A DNA stretch of 32,921 bases from Sideroxydans sp. (GCA_027310665.1 DAIDAJ010000056.1:1-32921); one strand, 5' to 3'; counted from the stretch's first letter, positions 1 through 8,256 are shown. Program-made: numbers and translations. Notes: generated by a model not told the origin, from the letters alone.

Positions 1-708
1 GCGGCGAAGAAATCCGAAGCGGAAGCAAAAAAACAAGCCGCTGCCGAAGTTGCCGCGTTGAAACAAGCTGAGACAGAAGCACGCAAACTGGCTGCACAAC
101 AGGTAGCAGCAGCAAAAAAAGCTGAAGCTGAAGCCAGGAGAGTGGCCGCAAGGCAGGCAGCCGAGGCCAAAAAAGCCGAAGCAGATGCAAGGAAGCAAGC
201 AGCTGCGGAAGCCGCGGCACTGAAGAAAGCCCAGGCCGAGGCCAGGAAATCCGAGGCGGAAGCGAGGGCCAGGGCTGCAGCAGAAGCTGCTGCATTGAAG
301 AAGGCTGAAGCCGAGGCGCGTAAGCTGGCTGCGCAACAAGCGGCTGCAGAGAAAAAAGTGGAAGCGGAAGCCAGAAAGCAGGCTGCGCTGGAAGCAGCCG
401 CAATCAAGAAGGCTGAAGCCGAAGCCAAAAAAATCGCCGCACAAGAGGCCGCGGCAGCAAGAAAGCTGGCGGCGGAGCAAGCCAGGTTGGCCGCCCAGGA
501 ACTGGCCGCTGCCAGAAAAGCGGAAGTCGAAGCACGCAAGGCCGCAGCTGCACAGGCAAAGCAGATCGCACAAGAAGAAGCCGCGGCACGCAAGGCTGCG
601 GCGGCACTGAAGAAAGCAGAGGCTGCAGCCAGGAAGGCCGCAATGGCGCCGCCCGAGCCAGTCTGGCCTTTTCCCGACGATGAAACCCAAGAGGCAAGTT
701 CGGTTTAG
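1..708 (+). CDS. Ala/Lys/Glu-rich coiled repeat protein (5' partial)
   Basis: The reading frame is open from the first base of the window and ends at TAG 706-708, so the true start lies upstream. About 235 residues are visible. Nearly all are Ala, Lys, Glu, Arg and Gln in a degenerate unit of about 11 residues, of the type KKAEAEARKLA, repeated about 18 times. Only the tail (APPEPVWPFPDDETQEASSV) breaks the pattern and is acidic and Pro-rich. Such composition forms long single helices or coiled coils, as in the TolA stalk, or binds DNA, as in bacterial histone H1-like proteins. No membrane anchor or enzymatic domain is in the visible part. The long antisense frame over 404-757 is a compositional shadow. 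Function cannot be assigned without the N-terminus. Confidence 0.8.
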   Translation, partial: AAKKSEAEAKKQAAAEVAALKQAETEARKLAAQQVAAAKKAEAEARRVAARQAAEAKKAEADARKQAAAEAAALKKAQAEARKSEAEARARAAAEAAALKKAEAEARKLAAQQAAAEKKVEAEARKQAALEAAAIKKAEAEAKKIAAQEAAAARKLAAEQARLAAQELAAARKAEVEARKAAAAQAKQIAQEEAAARKAAAALKKAEAAARKAAMAPPEPVWPFPDDETQEASSV

Positions 709-1155
709 CGATACCGGGCTTTAACCAGTCCGAACCCACTGATTCACGACAGGCCACCGCTGCAAGCGGTATGGGGTAGCCTGTAACGGCTGGCTGCGCG
801 GGCTCCTGCGCAGTCGAGTGCGGTCAAGAAATACTTCTGCGCGACAATCCCGTATTCAAACTCCCCGGCATGAACGGTGATCATCAATCCGCCGTGCTTC
901 CACGTTGGCAACACTTCGGAGCGATCGCTACGACCCCTTGAAGATGCCCGTATTCACTGGGCTACAGTTCTTTTTTTTACATCAAGTCGGATCGGGTGCC
1001 GGGCGCGACAGAGACGAGGATATAGCGGTTCATACTTATAGAAAATGGCAGTTTTTGCTGCTAGATTGAATATCGAGACTGCAAGAAAAATGAAGCTATA
1101 GCGCAGTTCTCGCAAAGACGCGTCGATTCTTTATGCACTATTGCAGGGGGCAATC
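709..1155. other. Intergenic region with a degenerate copy of a dispersed element
   Basis: No gene is supported in these 447 bases. A match beginning gaagatgcccgt at 940 and the word gtttttgctgctag at 1051-1064 recur at 14905 and 15016, 111 bases apart in both places. The sequence between them has diverged greatly. Both intervals lie just upstream of a predicted lipoprotein gene. A run of eight T lies near 970. No clear terminator follows the preceding gene. Confidence 0.5.
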
Positions 1156-3132
1156 ATGGAATATTCCACCTTACCAACTCCCGGTCACCAATTCCGCATC
1201 GCTTCGCTGGTATTCCTTGTTCTGATAGTCTCCGCCTGTGGAGGCGGGGGTGGCGGTTCGACCGCGATTTCTGCCCCTAGCGTTAGCGGAAACAATTTTG
1301 CTCCTGCAACCGGCCCAGGCGACACGATGGGCTATGTTCCATACAGCGCCGGAAACAAGTGGTTCTACAACGCAACGACCAACGATCCAACGGCACCGGC
1401 ATCCTCCAGTTTTATCGCCTCCTTTATCAATGGCACGAAATCCGTACTCGGGGTGACGGCTACCGCTCTTACCCAGCAGGATACATCGACGCCGGGCGCA
1501 TCCCTCGACAGCTACTACTATTTGAGCCTGGGCGGCCTGAGCTACGTCGGCAATAACGACACAACCGACTTGATCACTCCCCAGATCGTACCGTATGCGC
1601 AATTGCTGTTTCCGGTCCAGACCGGAAGGGTTTCCTCGGTCACGGGTACGAATCTCCCATTTGGATATGACGGCATCGGGAATCCCATCACGCTGAATAT
1701 CACCCAGACCATCGATAACGTGGCAATCGAGGCGGTCAGTGTATCTGCGGGCAGCTTTTCGAACGCGATGAAGCAGGTGTCCACCATAAGCGGCACTGCT
1801 CGTGACGCTGCGCTTGGCCAGTCCATCGCCATCTCGGGAACGGCAACCGACTGGCTGGTCCCCGGCGTCGGCCTGGTCAAGCAAACCAGTTCGACGACGG
1901 TCGGTACCACGAGGATAGACACGTCTCAGGAAATGCGCGGTTACACCGTGAACGGCGTATTCCATGGGCTCGGGCTGCCGCTCCCGCTTGCAAGCGGATT
2001 GGCCGCGGGAGACTCGAATCTGCAAAGCCCCGGTGCTCCCGGGGTGGCCAGCGACGGTAGCAACTTTCTTGTCGTGAGCGGCACTGTGGCAAACGGCACT
2101 TCGACTGCGGGACCGATACTCGCCCGAATAATGGATGGACAGGGCGCGCTGCTTCAGGCCATCACGCTGACACCGGGGGCAACGCCGATGACGGCCTTCG
2201 ATGGCACGAATTACTGGGTCGCCTTTTCAAATGATTCCGTGGCGGGTGCCGGTTGTCATGCTCAACGCGTTAGCACCAGCGGAGCCGTTCTGGATTCCTC
2301 GCCTCTCGTGGTATCCGCGACCTCGTTTTGCGGCTCGCAGCAGCGTATGGCCTTTGGTGGCAGCAACGGCCTGATCGTTTATTCGCACTACAACATGAGC
2401 ACATCCCGCCACGACCTGTATGGGGCCTTGCTCAATCCCAACGGTACGGTTGGTACTGAGTTTCCGATCATAGCCGATACCAGCGATCATCTCTTCCCGG
2501 TGGTCGCGTTTGGCGGCACCAATTACATCGTGGTGTGGGAACAGGGGTCTGCCACGACCCCGGCTGCGAATCCTCTCTATGCGGCCAGAATCAGCCCGAC
2601 GGGTATGATCGTCGACGTTCCGGCCCTTCCGGTTTCCACCAATGCGACAGGCCAATATAGTGCGAGCGTTGCTTTCGATGGCAGCAATTACCTGATCGGC
2701 TGGCTGGACCTGCGGGCACAGACAGGGACCAGCCATGCAGATCTGTATGCGAACCGAATGTCCCCAAGCGGCGCCCTGCTGGATGGGGCAGCGACAGGCG
2801 GAGGCTTCCTGATCAGCTCGGGGGCGACACAGCAGCTGTATTCCCCGAATGTCGCATATAACGGGGCGGAATTCTTTGTATCGTGGGGCTCGCTGGACTA
2901 TGGCAACCAGGGCGGGCTGGGCATTCAGGCTGCCCGGGTCAGCACGACGGGTACGTTGACCAGTGGCAGCAATATCCAGGTAAGCAGTCTGCCGTCAATC
3001 GCCACGGTCTCGCGTTATGTGTACCCCACTTTCGCAAAGAGCGGCACGTCGGCCTTGCTGGTGTGGCTGGATAACACCGAAGTTTCCGGATCCCAAAAAG
3101 GGCTTGCAGGCTTATCCATGGCGCCGTTTTGA
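1156..3132 (+). CDS. Predicted outer-membrane lipoprotein with seven propeller-like repeats
   Basis: The start is taken at ATG 1156 because a GGGGG ribosome site lies just upstream; an in-frame TTG at 1141 is less likely. The 658-residue product opens with a hydrophobic stretch ending in the lipobox VSAC followed by poly-Gly, so it should be exported and lipidated at Cys. The first half is Ser/Thr/Gly-rich and not recognised. The second half holds seven spaced copies of a motif of the form A-F-D-G-T/S-N-Y-x-V-x-W: SDGSNFLVVS, AFDGTNYWVAFS, AFGGSNGLIVYS, AFGGTNYIVVWE, AFDGSNYLIGWL, AYNGAEFFVSWG and a last degenerate unit, about 50-60 residues apart. This is what a seven-bladed beta-propeller would look like. 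Ligand and role are unknown. It is flanked by non-coding DNA and appears to be monocistronic. Confidence 0.85.
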   Translation: MEYSTLPTPGHQFRIASLVFLVLIVSACGGGGGGSTAISAPSVSGNNFAPATGPGDTMGYVPYSAGNKWFYNATTNDPTAPASSSFIASFINGTKSVLGVTATALTQQDTSTPGASLDSYYYLSLGGLSYVGNNDTTDLITPQIVPYAQLLFPVQTGRVSSVTGTNLPFGYDGIGNPITLNITQTIDNVAIEAVSVSAGSFSNAMKQVSTISGTARDAALGQSIAISGTATDWLVPGVGLVKQTSSTTVGTTRIDTSQEMRGYTVNGVFHGLGLPLPLASGLAAGDSNLQSPGAPGVASDGSNFLVVSGTVANGTSTAGPILARIMDGQGALLQAITLTPGATPMTAFDGTNYWVAFSNDSVAGAGCHAQRVSTSGAVLDSSPLVVSATSFCGSQQRMAFGGSNGLIVYSHYNMSTSRHDLYGALLNPNGTVGTEFPIIADTSDHLFPVVAFGGTNYIVVWEQGSATTPAANPLYAARISPTGMIVDVPALPVSTNATGQYSASVAFDGSNYLIGWLDLRAQTGTSHADLYANRMSPSGALLDGAATGGGFLISSGATQQLYSPNVAYNGAEFFVSWGSLDYGNQGGLGIQAARVSTTGTLTSGSNIQVSSLPSIATVSRYVYPTFAKSGTSALLVWLDNTEVSGSQKGLAGLSMAPF

Positions 3133-3240
3133 TCTCAACACCTCAATCCAATATGCGTTATATATATGTAACGATCATAGGCATGCCTTTGTCCCGAAGG
3201 CACATGTTTTGCGGACTGTCTGGCCCGAAATCGAGGCGAG

Positions 3241-3453
3241 TTATACCCATTGGCACAAAGGTCTTATGGATGGAAAGAGCCAGCTTGTCATGACCTGCGG
3301 AATAACGTTTGGATGTTTCGAAATCAGGAACAGGAAAAACTGACCTTTGGCATCGGTTACCAGGAACCCGCATTTACCCGTTTCAACAACTTCAGCAGGG
3401 CCTGGGTATCAACGATGAAATTATCCTTCTAGCGCCTCGATGCGAACCAGCAT
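3241..3453 (-). pseudogene. Small frameshifted gene at the end of the J-domain operon
   Basis: ATG at 3453 begins MLVRIEALEG, ten bases after the stop of the preceding operon gene, then hits TAA. One base further on, a new frame reads DNFIVDTQALLKLLKRVNAG. A second, opposite shift then gives FLVTDAKGQFFLFLISKHPN and runs to TAA at 3241-3243. The three pieces join to a sensible protein of about 70 residues if one base is removed at GG in GAAGGATAA and one added at GGG in GCGGGTTCC, so the shifts compensate. Composition is protein-like, unlike the competing frames. It may be a real pseudogene, or an intact gene with two homopolymer sequencing errors. Family not recognised. Confidence 0.5.
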
Positions 3454-3463
3454 TGCCGCGGAT

Positions 3464-4336
3464 TCAGGAATAGTCGATGTCCTGCTCGCTGCCCGCATAA
3501 TGGTCCTGCAGTTCGGTCAGCACGGTCTTGATCCTGGTCTTGCCAAATATCTTCCTGACGATGGTGCCCCTGAGTTCTTCCATGCGCTCACGCAAAATGG
3601 GCTGAAACTCGGGCGGAATTTTTTTCAGGAAATCGTTCCAGCTTGCCTCGACATCGGGCCGTGTTTCGCGGATATGCTCGACCAGGTTCTCGATCCCTCT
3701 TTGCCCGGTTCGCGCGACGATGCGGCCATCGCCGGAGGCCGCGAAGATAGCGGCAAGAGAGATCACGGCATTGGCATCCAGTTCGGGATCTTTTACGGGG
3801 CCGGAGAAGTTATGCTTGCGCAGCCATAGGGCACAATCGATCAGTCTCTGGTTGCGCCTCCGATCCAGCAATTCATTTTGATAGACAGCATCCCCGTTCC
3901 ATGTCGAAACGGGGTCGGCACTGCATATCTCCAGGAATATCGCCTTGAGGTTGCGCTGCTGGATGAATGCATCTTTGTCAAAATCAGAAATAAAGGCCGC
4001 ATAGGGCAGGGCGGACAGTTCCTTGATGTGCCGGAATCCCATCTGGAACACGTATTCGGCGCCGTTCTGCAGCAGAAACGAAAGCTTGGCTTCATTGCTA
4101 TCGGCAATACCGGCCTGACTGATACCCAGCGAGATGCATCCGACCGTCAGGTGGAACGCTTCGAGCATGCCATCCGCGGTTCTGTCATTCGTGAATTTCT
4201 TCGCGACCAGAACGGTGATTCCGCAGAGTTCGCGAAAAAGCGTGTCGGCCGCATCCCGGTTGCCTGTGCGCAGCGCGAGCGCCTCCAGCGCCTGTACTAA
4301 TTGGGGTGGGCGGGCGGTGAAACTGGTGATATTCAT
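3464..4336 (-). CDS. Unknown helical protein, fourth gene of the J-domain operon
   Basis: The 290-residue product starts at ATG 4336, directly after the TAA of the upstream gene, with a CTCCT/GAGGA-rich leader inside that gene. It is predicted to be mostly alpha-helical, soluble, without signal peptide or membrane segment. Notable stretches are FLLQNGAEYVFQMGFRHIKE near the first third, a basic DRRRNQRLIDCALWLRK helix in the middle, and an Arg/Glu-rich C-terminus ending EQDIDYS. I see no catalytic motif and do not recognise the family. Stop-to-start contact with its neighbour implies translational coupling, so it probably works with the J-domain protein and the two acidic proteins upstream. 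Confidence 0.85.
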   Translation of the reverse strand: MNITSFTARPPQLVQALEALALRTGNRDAADTLFRELCGITVLVAKKFTNDRTADGMLEAFHLTVGCISLGISQAGIADSNEAKLSFLLQNGAEYVFQMGFRHIKELSALPYAAFISDFDKDAFIQQRNLKAIFLEICSADPVSTWNGDAVYQNELLDRRRNQRLIDCALWLRKHNFSGPVKDPELDANAVISLAAIFAASGDGRIVARTGQRGIENLVEHIRETRPDVEASWNDFLKKIPPEFQPILRERMEELRGTIVRKIFGKTRIKTVLTELQDHYAGSEQDIDYS

Positions 4337-5149
4337 TTAGGAGAAAATATCCTCACCCAGGCTCGGCCGTCCACCAGCCTTTGGCGTGCTGGCCGCCTTG
4401 CTGGGCACTTGCCTGCGTAGGCGCAGCAACAGTTCCTTGGTCGTCCGGCCTATCGCATATTCATGTTCGCGATCTTCGTCTTCCGCCTCGTCGTTGTCGT
4501 CGCCGTCCTCTTCGTCAGACCCCGCGTGCAATTCGTTCTCACCGGGGATCCAGTCGGGAAATATCTCGAACAGCACCCGGTCCCAGGCTTCTTCATTGGT
4601 CCTGGCAATCTCCAGCGCGAGCGGGATCACGTCGTGATCCGAAGTCGTCTGGCCGCTTCTATGGGCGCCGAGATTGTGAATGTCATTCGCGATCTCGATG
4701 ATCTCCTCGGCCGCCGTCGAAAAAAGCACGGCAAACGCCGTTGTCCCCCAGTCGGTCGCGAGCGCTTCGTTGAGCAACTCCGCGCGGCGCTCCTCATCGT
4801 CGCTTGCATAAATTACGCCATGAATGTGCGCGAACAGCGATTCGGCCAAGACTTCCGGTTCGTCCTCGATCCAGTCTTCGTCCCAGGTGGCGGCGAAGTA
4901 AGCCAGACTCTCGGCCCAGGCTTTGGGCGGGATAAGCAACGTGGCCAGCGACATCTTGCCGCCATCGAAAGCGGACAAGTGCAACGACGCGACATGCGGC
5001 TCCAGCGTGTTCAACACCTCGACCACTGCGAGATCGCCGAATTTTTCGGCGGTCACGCTGATGGCTTCTTCCGCATGTTTGGTCGAACCTGCCAGGACCA
5101 GCTCGGTGACTTGTTGCCGGATCGCGGGAAGATTGGATTTGTCAGACAT
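4337..5149 (-). CDS. Unknown protein with a highly acidic segment, third gene of the J-domain operon
   Basis: The 270-residue protein starts at ATG 5149 with GGAG four bases upstream and overlaps the end of the preceding gene by eight bases. The N-terminal two thirds look globular and helical (LAYFAATWDEDWIEDEPEVLAESLFAHIHG). Around residues 210-230 comes an almost purely acidic run, DEEDGDDNDEAEDED, followed by a basic segment ending in PSLGEDIFS. There is no signal peptide and no membrane segment. Acidic tracts of this sort occur in histone or ribosome chaperones and in DNA mimics, but nothing here decides between them. Family not recognised. Confidence 0.85.
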   Translation of the reverse strand: MSDKSNLPAIRQQVTELVLAGSTKHAEEAISVTAEKFGDLAVVEVLNTLEPHVASLHLSAFDGGKMSLATLLIPPKAWAESLAYFAATWDEDWIEDEPEVLAESLFAHIHGVIYASDDEERRAELLNEALATDWGTTAFAVLFSTAAEEIIEIANDIHNLGAHRSGQTTSDHDVIPLALEIARTNEEAWDRVLFEIFPDWIPGENELHAGSDEEDGDDNDEAEDEDREHEYAIGRTTKELLLRLRRQVPSKAASTPKAGGRPSLGEDIFS

Positions 5150-5663
5150 TTTCGTCTCCGCGCGAATCGAACAGATGTTCTATATCTTCACCGTGCGAGA
5201 TCTGATCCTCGTCATCCTCGACATTGTTTTCCTTGTCTTCCTCCTGCTGCAGCGCTTCGAGAGAATGGTCTTCGTCCGTCCAGCGCTTGGGATTCTTGTA
5301 CAGGAAAGCCGTAATGATGGCCTTGCGCGCCAATTCCGGATTGGCCGTAAACACGGTGGACAAGGCATTGCCCGATTCGACATTGCTGCATGACACCATC
5401 TTCAATACTTTTGCGGCATCGCCCTTGTCATATTGGCTGCCTTCTGCCAGGAGACCCGGGGCATCATCAAATACCAGATGATTGGCCAATGCGAAGCTCA
5501 ACAGGTTCACATCGTCGATTTCCGTGCCTTTGGCAAACTCGCCGATCAAGGAATCGATGACCCGGTCATAGTTCCTCCTGTCGGGCGGCTCGCCCAGGGT
5601 ATCTTCGATCTGGGCAGCGAGTTCGCGCGATTGGTAAATGAATTCCGGATGGATGCTTTTCAT
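5142..5663 (-). CDS. Unknown acidic-tailed protein, second gene of the J-domain operon
   Basis: I place the start at ATG 5663 (MKSIHPEF) because GAAGAG lies seven bases upstream; a TTG at 5678 would add five residues. The 173-residue product has a helical body (LLSFALANHLVFDDAPGLLAEG; AFLYKNPKRWTDEDHSLEAL) and a C-terminal tail of about 40 residues rich in Asp and Glu (QQEEDKENNVEDDEDQ). It resembles its downstream neighbour in having an acidic region but shows no clear sequence similarity to it. It overlaps the next gene by eight bases. The role is unknown; by context it is a partner or client of the J-domain protein. Confidence 0.85.
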   Translation of the reverse strand: MKSIHPEFIYQSRELAAQIEDTLGEPPDRRNYDRVIDSLIGEFAKGTEIDDVNLLSFALANHLVFDDAPGLLAEGSQYDKGDAAKVLKMVSCSNVESGNALSTVFTANPELARKAIITAFLYKNPKRWTDEDHSLEALQQEEDKENNVEDDEDQISHGEDIEHLFDSRGDENV

Positions 5664-5674
5664 AAAATTACTCT

Positions 5675-5983
5675 TCAAATAGATGATTGGTCATTGCGCG
5701 GAAGCTCGATTCCGCAGCGGCTGAACAGAGAACCCCACAAACTTTGCGCCTCATTCTCGGGATCGATGATGATGCGATTGTTCAGGCTGTAGTTATATTC
5801 CGCCCGCTTTTGCGGGTCGGAAAGCAGCTCGTACGCCTTCTTGATGGCATTGAACCGAACCTCGGCGCTGGAGTGGGGATTCCGGTCCGGGTGATGGCGC
5901 ATGGCAAGTGCGCGATATGCCTTCTTGATGTCTTCGGTCGATGCGGTCGGCGAGACGCCGAGAATATTGTATGGATTTTCCAA
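5675..5983 (-). CDS. Minimal J-domain (DnaJ-like) co-chaperone
   Basis: TTG at 5983 is preferred as start because a perfect AGGAGG lies five bases upstream, and the protein then begins [12 protein letters not shown] as J-domains do; the frame extends upstream to another TTG at 6016. The 102-residue product has a full J-domain: the [11 protein letters not shown] helix I region, [17 protein letters not shown] with the HPD signature at residues 31-33, and [21 protein letters not shown]. About 30 residues follow. It lacks the Gly/Phe region, zinc fingers and substrate-binding domains of DnaJ, so it is a class C protein. It should stimulate the ATPase of DnaK and direct it to a particular client. 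It is first in an operon with three unknown proteins, which are the obvious candidates for client or complex. Confidence 0.92.
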   Translation of the reverse strand: MENPYNILGVSPTASTEDIKKAYRALAMRHHPDRNPHSSAEVRFNAIKKAYELLSDPQKRAEYNYSLNNRIIIDPENEAQSLWGSLFSRCGIELPRNDQSSI

Positions 5984-6072
5984 TGAAGCCTCCTGCAAGG
6001 CGCGCGATTTTACCAATTTACCGTCGCTTACGTGCAGTTATCCCTCATCCCTCCAATAATACCGGGGTTGAA

Positions 6073-6101
6073 TTGACAACAGAACGAACGTTCTGTATCG
6101 T
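6073..6101 (+). promoter_or_regulatory. Sigma-70 promoter of the helicase-imu operon
   Basis: A perfect -35 TTGACA (6073-6078) is followed after exactly 17 bases by TATCGT (6096-6101), a four-of-six match to the -10 box. Transcription would start near 6108, about 47 bases before the helicase start codon. The spacer is occupied entirely by the operator described next. The minus-strand J-domain operon starts from the other side of the same intergenic region. Confidence 0.75.
6079..6096. promoter_or_regulatory. LexA-type SOS operator of the Gallionellales type
   Basis: ACAGAACG-AA-CGTTCTGT has perfect 8-bp inverted arms around a 2-bp centre. Its core, 6082-6093, is GAAC-N4-GTTC with the bases GAACGAACGTTC. 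From established knowledge, LexA of Sideroxydans and Gallionella recognises exactly this motif, which resembles the Bacillus box, whereas most betaproteobacteria use CTGT-N8-ACAG. It fills the promoter spacer, so repressor binding would exclude RNA polymerase. It controls a gene set (imuA, imuB, dnaE2) that is a standard SOS target in many bacteria, which supports the call independently. Confidence 0.88.
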
Positions 6102-6154
6102 GCAATTGAGAATATTTCCCCCAAGAGCACATCGTCAAAGCGACACCCTGAACA

Positions 6155-8251
6155 ATGAACCTCGAAGTTGAAAACGCCCCCATCGCCGAGGCAGGAAGCT
6201 ATCTTTCGCGCCTCAACACCGCACAGCGCATTGCCGTAGAACACGGTACGGGGGGTGCTGCGGATGAACCGCTGCTGGTGATCGCCGGGGCAGGTTCAGG
6301 CAAGACCAATACCCTTGCACACCGTGTCGCCCATGTCATCGCGCAGGGCGCCAATCCCGGGGCCATCCTGCTGCTGACCTTCTCGCGCCGCGCGGCGGAT
6401 GAAATGGCGCGCCGCGTCGAACGCATCGTGCGCCAACTGGCGGCTGACCGTCCGCGCCTGGCCGGTGCCAAGCTCCACTGGACCGGAACCTTCCACAGCG
6501 TCGGCGCGCGCCTGTTGCGTGAATATGCCGGCAGGATAGGACTGGACCCGGGTTTCACCATCCACGACCGCGGCGATTCGGCCGACCTCATGAACCTGGT
6601 GCGGCACGAGCTGGGCGCTTCCTGCAAGGCCAAGCGCTTCCCGCTCAAGAACACCTGCCTCTCGATCTACTCGGCTACGGTTAACACCCTGTTGCCGCTG
6701 GAAGAAGTGCTGCAGCGCCGCTTTCCGTGGTGTACCGAATGGCAGGACGAACTCAAGCAACTGTTCCTCGCCTATGTGGAGGCCAAACAGAAACAGCATG
6801 TGCTCGACTACGACGACCTGCTGCTGTACTGGGCGCAGATGGTGGCCGAACCAACACTCGCGGCAGAGATCGGCGCGCGCTTCGACCATATCCTGGTGGA
6901 CGAATACCAGGACACCAACGCGCTGCAGGCCAGCATCCTGCTCGCGCTCAAGCCGCAGGGTCGCGGGCTCACGGTCGTCGGCGACGATGCGCAGTCGATC
7001 TACGCCTTCCGCGGTGCGACCGTGCGCAACATCCTCGATTTCCCCGCGCACTTCGATCCGCCCGCAAAGATTGTCACGCTGGAACAGAACTACCGCTCCA
7101 CTCAGCCCATCCTCGCAGCGGCAAACGGCGTGATCGGGCTGGCTGCAGAGCAATACAGCAAGGAGCTGTGGAGCAACAAGACCTCGGGCGAACGCCCGCA
7201 GCTCGTTACGGTGCGCGACGAGACAGACCAGGCCGGCTTCGTGGTGGAGCAGGTGCTGGAACGGCGCGAGATGGGCATCCGGCTCAAGTCGCAGGCAGTA
7301 TTGTTCCGCGCGTCGCATCACAGCGCGACACTCGAGATCGAACTCGTGCGGCGCAACATCCCATTCGTGAAATTCGGGGGATTGAAATTCCTGGAATCGG
7401 CGCACATCAAGGACGTGCTCTCTGTGCTGCGCTGGATCGAGAATCCGCGCGACCGCGTGGCCGGGTTCCGCGTGATGCAGCTGATTCCCGGTATCGGCCC
7501 CAAAACCTCGGCACAGGTGCTCGATAGCATCGCCCTGTCGCAGGATGTGATGCTGGGATTGCAGGAATCCAGAGTGCCATCCAGCGCGGCAGAAGGCTGG
7601 CAGGGCTTTCTTGAAATGGTTGACAGTCTGCATCAGCGTGCCGTGCCGTGGCCGTCCGAATTTGAAACGATCAGTACTTGGTATCAAGGCCATCTGGAGC
7701 GCCTGTATGAAGATGCACAGGTGCGCCAGATCGACATCGAACAACTGACCAAGATCGCCGCCACCTATCCCTCGCGCCAGCGCTTCCTCACCGAACTCAC
7801 GCTGGACCCACCCGATGCCACCAGCGACGAATCGGGTGCGCCGCTGCGCGACGAAGACTACCTCATCCTCTCCACCATCCATTCGGCGAAAGGGCAGGAG
7901 TGGTCATCGGTCACGCTGCTGAATGCAGTCGACGGCTGTCTGCCCTCGGACTTGGCCACCGGAAACGAGAACGAGATCGAGGAAGAACGGCGGCTGCTCT
8001 ATGTCGCCATGACCCGCGCCAAGGAGCACCTTCAGATCGTGGTGCCGCAGCGTTTCTTCGTCACGCAGCAATCGCAGTTTGGCGATCGCCATGTCTATGC
8101 CGGGCGTTCCCGTTTCATTCCGGCCAGCATCCTCGATCTGTTCGAGAAGAGAACCTGGCCGGTGGTTGAGGCTGCGCCGGTGCAGGCGGCAGGACGTTCG
8201 CGCGAAGAGGTGGTCGATCTGTTGGCGAAGATGAAGGCGATGTGGAAGTAG
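6155..8251 (+). CDS. UvrD/Rep/PcrA-like superfamily 1A DNA helicase
   Basis: The 698-residue protein carries the SF1A helicase motifs in order: a Q-motif region (LNTAQRIAVEH), Walker A GAGSGKT at residues 45-51, LTFSRRAADEM (Ia), Walker B DEYQD at 249-253, GDDAQSIYAFRGA (III), LEQNYRS (IV), ILSTIHSAKGQEWSSV (V) and RRLLYVAMTRAKEHL near 612-626 (VI). Length matches the UvrD/PcrA family, so it should be a 3'-5' ATP-dependent DNA translocase. No nuclease domain is present. It is the first gene behind an SOS operator and is followed by imuA, imuB and dnaE2 on the same strand without a visible terminator. A role in clearing forks or gaps for translesion synthesis is inference. The 528-residue antisense frame over it is a codon-bias shadow. 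Confidence 0.95.
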   Translation: MNLEVENAPIAEAGSYLSRLNTAQRIAVEHGTGGAADEPLLVIAGAGSGKTNTLAHRVAHVIAQGANPGAILLLTFSRRAADEMARRVERIVRQLAADRPRLAGAKLHWTGTFHSVGARLLREYAGRIGLDPGFTIHDRGDSADLMNLVRHELGASCKAKRFPLKNTCLSIYSATVNTLLPLEEVLQRRFPWCTEWQDELKQLFLAYVEAKQKQHVLDYDDLLLYWAQMVAEPTLAAEIGARFDHILVDEYQDTNALQASILLALKPQGRGLTVVGDDAQSIYAFRGATVRNILDFPAHFDPPAKIVTLEQNYRSTQPILAAANGVIGLAAEQYSKELWSNKTSGERPQLVTVRDETDQAGFVVEQVLERREMGIRLKSQAVLFRASHHSATLEIELVRRNIPFVKFGGLKFLESAHIKDVLSVLRWIENPRDRVAGFRVMQLIPGIGPKTSAQVLDSIALSQDVMLGLQESRVPSSAAEGWQGFLEMVDSLHQRAVPWPSEFETISTWYQGHLERLYEDAQVRQIDIEQLTKIAATYPSRQRFLTELTLDPPDATSDESGAPLRDEDYLILSTIHSAKGQEWSSVTLLNAVDGCLPSDLATGNENEIEEERRLLYVAMTRAKEHLQIVVPQRFFVTQQSQFGDRHVYAGRSRFIPASILDLFEKRTWPVVEAAPVQAAGRSREEVVDLLAKMKAMWK

Positions 8252-8256
8252 CGGCT

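Noticed and set aside
3017-3343. Plus-strand frame after the lipoprotein gene
   Set aside because: It overlaps the 3' end of the lipoprotein in another frame, and the minus strand carries the better coding signal here.
6073-6101. E. coli type LexA box (CTGT-N8-ACAG) before the helicase
   Set aside because: The palindrome reads ACAG...CTGT, the reverse polarity; it fits GAAC-N4-GTTC instead.
6296-7882. 528-codon open frame on the minus strand inside the helicase gene
   Set aside because: Same reason: antisense to a gene with all helicase motifs in order, and low-complexity product.
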